NCBI GenBank assembly: GCA_018830415.1
Contig: JAHJSJ010000132.1
Coordinates: forward strand, 1-8,451
Source of the DNA: Alphaproteobacteria bacterium
GTDB lineage: Bacteria; Pseudomonadota; Alphaproteobacteria; Sphingomonadales; Sphingomonadaceae
Direction of reading: 5' to 3'
Length of the DNA stretch: 8,451 nt
In this document: positions 1-4,108 of the stretch, one piece after another
Layout of the letters: each line of letters starts with the position of its first letter
Position numbering within the stretch: position 1 is the first letter of the stretch
Notes under the pieces: generated by a model
What the model was told of the DNA's origin: nothing
The model's database searches: none
Seen by the model: the letters and a program-made list of their open reading frames with translations, nothing else
Made by a program: the position numbers and the translations under genes

Positions 1-1152
1 ATCGGGGTCCATTTCATATTGCAGCGCCCAGCCTTGGGAGATGACCATCACCACGCCAAGGATATCCTGCGGCGCGGCGGAGTAATCATTCGCCTCGGCC
101 AGCAACTGCGTCTTGAACGCGGGATCGAGCAGTTTCGCCTTCTGAACTTCCCACGGCAAGTCTTTGATTTCCTGCCAGCTTGGGCGGAAGGCAAAGGGGT
201 TCACCGTGCCCTGCCACGCCATGATGATCCCGTTGCCGCGCAGCGCGATCTGGGCGACGATATTGGCACCATTGCCGTTTTCGGCGCGCATCAGCGCGAT
301 CTGTTCGTCGAGCGAGAGTTCCTTGGCGATCGATTGCAGCGCGGCAAAGGTGACGGGAATCCTGGCCTCGCGGCTGAGCTTGCCCATCCATTCGAACTCG
401 TTCCATTCGCGTTTCAGATCGCTCGCCATTTCGAACACCGCGTGGCCGCCTGCTGCGGTGGCGCGCCCCATCGCCTTGCCGATCGCGATCAGTTCTTCGG
501 GCGTGGCGGTGGTGCCGGGCACCAACTCGCCATCGACCGATTTGTGGAGCACCGTGCGCGAGGTGGAAAAGCCGAGCGCACCGGCGCGCACGCCTTCCTC
601 GACAATCGCTGACATGGCGGCGATGTCATCGGCGGTGGGAACCGCGCCCGGCTGTTCGCGTTCCCCCAGCACATAGGCGCGCACCGCGCCGTGCGGGACG
701 TGGGTGCCGATATCGATCGTGCGGGGGAGCTTTTCCAGCGCATCGAGATATTCGGGGAAGGTTTCCCAGTCCCACGTCATCCCTTCGGCCAATGCGGTGC
801 CGGGGATGTCCTCCACCCCCTCCATCAGGCTGATCAGCCATTCGTGGCGATCGGGCTTGGCGGGGGCAAACCCGACCCCGCAATTGCCCATCACCACGGT
901 TGTCACTCCGTGCCAGCTTGATGGCGCCATTTCCTGATCCCAGGTCGCCTGCCCATCATAATGGGTGTGAATATCGACGAAACCGGGGGTGACGAGCTTG
1001 CCGGTCGCGTCGATTTCCTGATCGGCGCTGCCCGCGATCTGCCCGACCGCGGCGATCAGCCCGTCTTTCACGGCAACATCGCCGACAAAGCCCGGTGCGC
1101 CGGTGCCATCAATGATGGTGCCGCTGCGGATGATCAGATCAAATTGCGCCAT
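1..1152 (-). CDS. N-acyl-D-amino-acid deacylase-like amidohydrolase (C-terminus off the left edge)
   Basis: A metal-dependent amidohydrolase of the D-aminoacylase/N-acyl-D-amino-acid deacylase group (COG3653-like), predicted to be cytoplasmic and to hydrolyse an amide bond; the substrate is not knowable from sequence. The 384 codons present run unbroken to base 1, so the C-terminus is missing; relatives are about 550-590 residues. Seen: an N-terminal beta-sandwich start (DLIIRSGTIIDGTG, residues 5-18), PGFVDIHTHYDG at 56-67 with metal-binding His62 and His64, and GNCGVGFAP at 89-97 with Cys91, matching the zinc-ligand Cys of D-aminoacylase. The later canonical His ligands are not obvious: the expected regions read AVFEMASD (238-245) and VTFAALQ, a subfamily trait as far as I recall. 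The ATG at 1152 is preceded by GGGAGAGAGAGT. It follows phaZ by 65 bp and is probably co-transcribed with phaC-phaZ. Its role beside PHA genes is unknown. Family confident, substrate not. Confidence 0.88.
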   Translation of the reverse strand, partial: MAQFDLIIRSGTIIDGTGAPGFVGDVAVKDGLIAAVGQIAGSADQEIDATGKLVTPGFVDIHTHYDGQATWDQEMAPSSWHGVTTVVMGNCGVGFAPAKPDRHEWLISLMEGVEDIPGTALAEGMTWDWETFPEYLDALEKLPRTIDIGTHVPHGAVRAYVLGEREQPGAVPTADDIAAMSAIVEEGVRAGALGFSTSRTVLHKSVDGELVPGTTATPEELIAIGKAMGRATAAGGHAVFEMASDLKREWNEFEWMGKLSREARIPVTFAALQSIAKELSLDEQIALMRAENGNGANIVAQIALRGNGIIMAWQGTVNPFAFRPSWQEIKDLPWEVQKAKLLDPAFKTQLLAEANDYSAAPQDILGVVMVISQGWALQYEMDPD

Positions 1153-1156
1153 ACTC

Positions 1157-1191
1157 TCTCTCCCGTTTGCGCGGGAGAATGTCGCAAACCG
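1157..1191 (-). promoter_or_regulatory. Two competing hairpins covering the amidohydrolase ribosome binding site
   Basis: Read on the minus strand, the leader just before the ATG at 1152 can fold in two exclusive ways. Hairpin 1 pairs TCTCCCG (1176-1170) with CGGGAGA (1163-1157), a perfect 7-bp stem with a 6-nt loop whose 3' arm contains the Shine-Dalgarno. Hairpin 2 pairs CCCGGTTTGCG (1191-1181) with CGCAAACGGG (1169-1160), 10 bp with one bulged base, and shares bases 1160-1163 with hairpin 1. No T run follows on either strand, so this is not a typical terminator. A translational switch or a processing site is inference. Confidence 0.5.
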
Positions 1192-1217
1192 GGCGTGCTG
1201 TCCAGCGGGGTGTAGGC

Positions 1218-2081
1218 TTACGCCGCAGCCATCCGCCGCGCTTCCTTTTCCGTGTGAGGTTCATTCAGGAATGCACGGATCGCGGCCACGCTTTCATCGG
1301 CGTGGGTCAGCAGGAACAGGTGCCCGCCGCCCGCGAAGGTCTGAAGCCGCGCATTGGGGATCATCGCCTTCAGGATCTTGCCATTGATAACCGGCACGAT
1401 CTGATCGTCCTCACCCATCATTATCAGCGTCTGCTTGGTCATGAACGGCAGCGCGGGCAGGCTGCTCCAGCCCAGCATGCACATCAGCTGGTACATATAT
1501 CCGCGCGGGGAAGGGGGCTTTAACCGGCCGATATGGCTGTCTTTCTGGTGTTCGGCCCCGTCCTTGTCCACCCCGCCATACAGCGTGGCAAAGTGTTCGT
1601 TCATGAATTCGGGGTCGATATAGCGGCGCGGGTCAGCCATCTTGGTGAAGGCGGCGGGGTTGCCCGGCACCATCAGCATTCCCGGCGTGGTCGCGATCAA
1701 GGTCAGCCGCCGGGTGCGGCCGGGATGCTGCAGCGCAAAATGCTGCGCCAGCGCGCCGCCCCATGACACGCCCATCACATCGACCTGATCAAGCCCGTAA
1801 CGCCCCAGCAATTGCGCGGCAGTCCAGCTCATGGTGAAGGGGTTGTAGGGGATCAGCGGGTCAGGCGATTCGCCCGTGCCCGGCATGTCGAACATGATGA
1901 AGCCGCGTTCGGGCATGGCGGCGGCAAGCGGGGCTACCGCTTCGATATTCGCGCCGATGCCGTTGAAGAACAGAACCGGCAGATGATCCGACGGCATATC
2001 CAGCCGCCATGCCGCAACCCGTAGCGTCCGGCCGCCAACCTGTTCCATTGTGACGACCGCGCCGTCCATTGCATTGGCCAC
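1218..2081 (-). CDS. phaZ: Intracellular poly(3-hydroxyalkanoate) depolymerase (alpha/beta hydrolase)
   Basis: Serine hydrolase expected to cut stored PHA granules into (R)-3-hydroxyalkanoic acids inside the cell. The 287 residues have no signal peptide and closely follow the Pseudomonas medium-chain PhaZ (about 283 residues). Seen: FFNGIGANIE (38-47, oxyanion region), the nucleophile elbow GVSWGGALAQ (104-113) with Ser106, TTPGMLMVPGNP (131-142), PRRY (151-154), GEDDQIVP (223-230) with the acid at Asp225 or Asp226, and GGGHLFLLTH (251-260) with catalytic His254. These blocks match family-specific stretches rather than generic hydrolases. The start is a GTG at 2081, chosen because AAAGGA lies 9 nt upstream; an in-frame ATG at 2069 would remove four residues but sits too far from that site. 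It lies 130 bp after phaC, in the Pseudomonas phaC1-phaZ order. A generic alpha/beta hydrolase is the only alternative and is unlikely. Confidence 0.9.
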   Translation of the reverse strand: MANAMDGAVVTMEQVGGRTLRVAAWRLDMPSDHLPVLFFNGIGANIEAVAPLAAAMPERGFIMFDMPGTGESPDPLIPYNPFTMSWTAAQLLGRYGLDQVDVMGVSWGGALAQHFALQHPGRTRRLTLIATTPGMLMVPGNPAAFTKMADPRRYIDPEFMNEHFATLYGGVDKDGAEHQKDSHIGRLKPPSPRGYMYQLMCMLGWSSLPALPFMTKQTLIMMGEDDQIVPVINGKILKAMIPNARLQTFAGGGHLFLLTHADESVAAIRAFLNEPHTEKEARRMAAA

Positions 2082-2211
2082 GAAAACCAGTCCTTTCTGT
2101 GCGCCTGTTGCGGCGCGGGTCGGGCGCGTTCGTCAATCCTTGAACGAGCGAGCCGATAATAATTTCGCGCCTGTGCTGCCCCATCGGCAGCATTTGCGCT
2201 GCACTGCAATA
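2082..2211 (-). other. phaC-phaZ intergenic gap with inverted repeats
   Basis: A 130-bp gap between the synthase stop and the depolymerase GTG. It contains the 19-bp dyad annotated separately (2174-2192), and a smaller hairpin GCGCC/GGCGC (2101-2105 with 2112-2116, 6-nt loop) that ends 4 nt upstream, in the minus-strand sense, of the phaZ AAAGGA site. No T run follows either hairpin, so read-through from phaC into phaZ is expected. No clear promoter was seen. Confidence 0.5.
2174..2192. repeat. Perfect inverted repeat TGCTGCC-N5-GGCAGCA
   Basis: Two perfectly complementary 7-base arms (2174-2180 and 2186-2192) flank a 5-base loop, about 20 nt past the phaC stop codon. In phaC mRNA it would form a GC-rich stem-loop without a following U tract. 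It could stabilise or trim the phaC 3' end so that phaC and phaZ differ in level, or act as an operator; the sequence does not decide. Confidence 0.55.
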
Positions 2212-3909
2212 TCAGACTTCTTCGCGGACGTAGAGTCCCGGCGCCGGATCGGTTGGGGCATAGGCTTTATTGCCCAATGCCGATGGCGCGGCTTTTTTCT
2301 TGCCCGAACGCGCCTGCACCCATTCCATCCACAGCGGCCACCAGCTGCCTTTGACCTCTTCGGTGCCTTGCAGCCATTCATCCGCGGTGGCGGGCAGCTT
2401 GCCCTTTTTCGTCTGAACGAAATATTTCGCCTTGGGGTTGGTTGGCGGGTTGAGGATCGCCTGCATGTGGCCCGACTGGCTGAGGACGTAGGTGACATCC
2501 TTCGATCCGAACAGCTGGGTCGAACGATAGGTCGCCTTCCACGGGGTGATGTGATCGGTCACTCCGCCAAGGATGAACAGATCGGATGTCACCTTGGAAA
2601 GGTCGATCTTGTGATCGACCATTTCGACTTCTCCCTGTTTGGTGAAGGCGAGGGTTTCATACACGGTGAGGAAATCGCCCATCAGGCTGGCCGACAGGTT
2701 GGTGGCGTCCGCGTTCCAGAACAATACGTCAAACGCCGGCGGATCGGCGCCGAGCAGGTAATTGTTGATAACGTAGTTCCAGATCAGATCATTGGGGCGC
2801 AACCAGGCAAACCCGCGCGCCAGATCATCGGCCTTGATTATGCCGGCCTTGCTGGCGCGCTGGCGGGCCAGCTTCATGCCGTTTTCGCTGACCAGCGATC
2901 CGGCTTCGATATCGGTCGCCATCGGGTGCAGCACGCACACCATCAGCGTCAGCGTGCCGAGAAGGTCGGATTTGTCGGCGGCCAGCTTGCTCGCCAGCAT
3001 CGCCGCGGTCTGCCCGCCCGAACACCCGGCTGACACATTGACCTTTTTCGCGCCGGTGATCGATGCGACCGCCTCCATCGCCTCGCGGCAGGAATGGACG
3101 TAATCCGCCATGCCCCACACGCCCTGTTCCTTGGTCGGATTGCGCCACGAAATCACGAAGGTCTGGATGCCGTTATCGACCTGCCATTTCACCACCGATT
3201 TATCGGGGCTGAGGTCGTTGATATACATCTTGTTGATCTGCGGCGGGATGGTCAGCTGCGGGATTTCATACACTTCATCGGTCGTGGGCGCGTAGTGGAT
3301 CAGCTCCATCATTTCGGTGCGCAGCACTACCGCGCCTTTGGAGGTGGCGACATTTTCGCCCAGCTTGAACGGGCGTTTGTCGACCTGGCTGACCATGCCC
3401 TTGTTGTGAACGATGTCGTGATAGGCGTTCTGCAACCCCTTGATAAGCGATAGGCCGCCCGAATCGATCACCCGTTTCTGCGCGGTCGGGTTGCCAGCCA
3501 GCGAGTTGGTGGGGGACAGGCCATCAAGGATGATATTGGCGATGAAGTTGGCGCGGTTGCGTTCCAGTTCATCCAGCTCCAGTTCTTCAAGCCAGCCGCG
3601 CATCCCCTTTTGCACCGCGAGGTAATATTGCGCTCCGGCGCGGAAAAACGGGTTGTAGGCCCAGGCCGGATCCATGAACCGTTTGTCCTTGGCATCGGGG
3701 GCAAGTTCACTTTTTCCCGTGAGAATTTTTACCATATCCTGCGCCATCGCGGTCGAATGGCGGATCAGGCGTGCCGGGTCGGACGCGGTTTCGCGCAGCA
3801 GCAGCGCGACCGCGCTGACGAAGTCCTCGCGCGCCACACCGATCAGCGGGCCAAGCGCGTTGGTGGACTGGGCTGCTTCGTTTTCGAGCTTAACTTCGCT
3901 GCGTGCCAT
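2212..3909 (-). CDS. phaC: Class II-type poly(3-hydroxyalkanoate) synthase
   Basis: Polymerises (R)-3-hydroxyacyl-CoA into PHA at the granule surface. The likely product is 565 residues, against about 559 for Pseudomonas PhaC1. Class II-type blocks: DPAWAYNPFFR (80-90), PPQINKMYINDLSP (222-235), SWRNPTKEQ (254-262), RPNDLIWNY (371-379), DHITPW (452-457), SGHMQAILNPP (479-489) and a C-terminal LGNKAYAP. The triad is Cys296, Asp452, His481, with His453 beside the Asp; the first three of Cys296/Asp452/His453 fall at the numbers I recall for P. aeruginosa PhaC1. Oddities: the nucleophile box reads A-G-C-S-G-G rather than G-x-C-x-G-G; Asp129 and Cys325 replace the Pseudomonas Glu130 and Ser325. 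I chose the ATG at 3909, which has GGGGGAA just upstream; an ATG at 3954 adds 15 residues and has no visible ribosome site. The Cys296 numbering supports the shorter form. First gene of the cluster with phaZ. Confidence 0.94.
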   Translation of the reverse strand: MARSEVKLENEAAQSTNALGPLIGVAREDFVSAVALLLRETASDPARLIRHSTAMAQDMVKILTGKSELAPDAKDKRFMDPAWAYNPFFRAGAQYYLAVQKGMRGWLEELELDELERNRANFIANIILDGLSPTNSLAGNPTAQKRVIDSGGLSLIKGLQNAYHDIVHNKGMVSQVDKRPFKLGENVATSKGAVVLRTEMMELIHYAPTTDEVYEIPQLTIPPQINKMYINDLSPDKSVVKWQVDNGIQTFVISWRNPTKEQGVWGMADYVHSCREAMEAVASITGAKKVNVSAGCSGGQTAAMLASKLAADKSDLLGTLTLMVCVLHPMATDIEAGSLVSENGMKLARQRASKAGIIKADDLARGFAWLRPNDLIWNYVINNYLLGADPPAFDVLFWNADATNLSASLMGDFLTVYETLAFTKQGEVEMVDHKIDLSKVTSDLFILGGVTDHITPWKATYRSTQLFGSKDVTYVLSQSGHMQAILNPPTNPKAKYFVQTKKGKLPATADEWLQGTEEVKGSWWPLWMEWVQARSGKKKAAPSALGNKAYAPTDPAPGLYVREEV

Positions 3910-4108
3910 AGGTTCCCCCGTGTCTGGCTTCCGCCCGCTGGCCTGGCGTGCCATCGGTTAACGGAGCCATTTTCAGCAGAATGGCGCGAGCCGAGCCAAG
4001 TTGCAAGCGCGCGCAGGCGGTGATGACTGATCAGATTCGCTGGCGTCCACAAAATGTTTACCTTTGCGATTAACGCTTCTCTCAAAGGTTTTGGGCAGAT
4101 TCTCGATA
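3910..4108. promoter_or_regulatory. Divergent intergenic region between phaC and the c-di-GMP gene
   Basis: About 200 bp separate the two divergent starts, so promoters for both directions should lie here. Facing phaC there is a weak sigma70-like pair: TTGCAA (4001-4006) and CATTCT (minus-strand reading of 3978-3983), 17 bp apart; each matches consensus only partly. An 8-bp palindrome CTGATCAG lies at 4027-4034 and GTTAAC at 3957-3962. Toward the plus-strand gene I see no convincing promoter, although the stretch 4041-4108 is more AT-rich than its surroundings. The promoter calls are tentative. Confidence 0.35.
3966..3985. repeat. Dyad GCCATT-N8-AATGGC upstream of phaC (operator candidate)
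   Basis: Perfect 6-base arms (3966-3971 and 3980-3985) around an 8-base centre give a 20-bp dyad of the size bound by dimeric repressors such as TetR-type proteins. It overlaps the weak -10-like element of the putative phaC promoter and lies 57 bp from the chosen phaC start. Pseudomonas PHA loci are controlled by a TetR-like PhaD, but no regulator gene is in this window. Regulatory use is inference. Confidence 0.35.

Noticed and set aside
1218..2081. Reading the 287-residue hydrolase as a haloalkane dehalogenase, esterase or acyltransferase
   Set aside because: The GVSWGGALAQ, MLMVPG, PRRY and GHLFLLT blocks together match intracellular PHA depolymerase rather than those families.
2050..3033. 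A 327-codon open frame on the plus strand opposite the 3' part of phaC
   Set aside because: It lies antisense to a confidently identified synthase, its translation shows no family motifs, and long antisense frames are common in GC-rich DNA.
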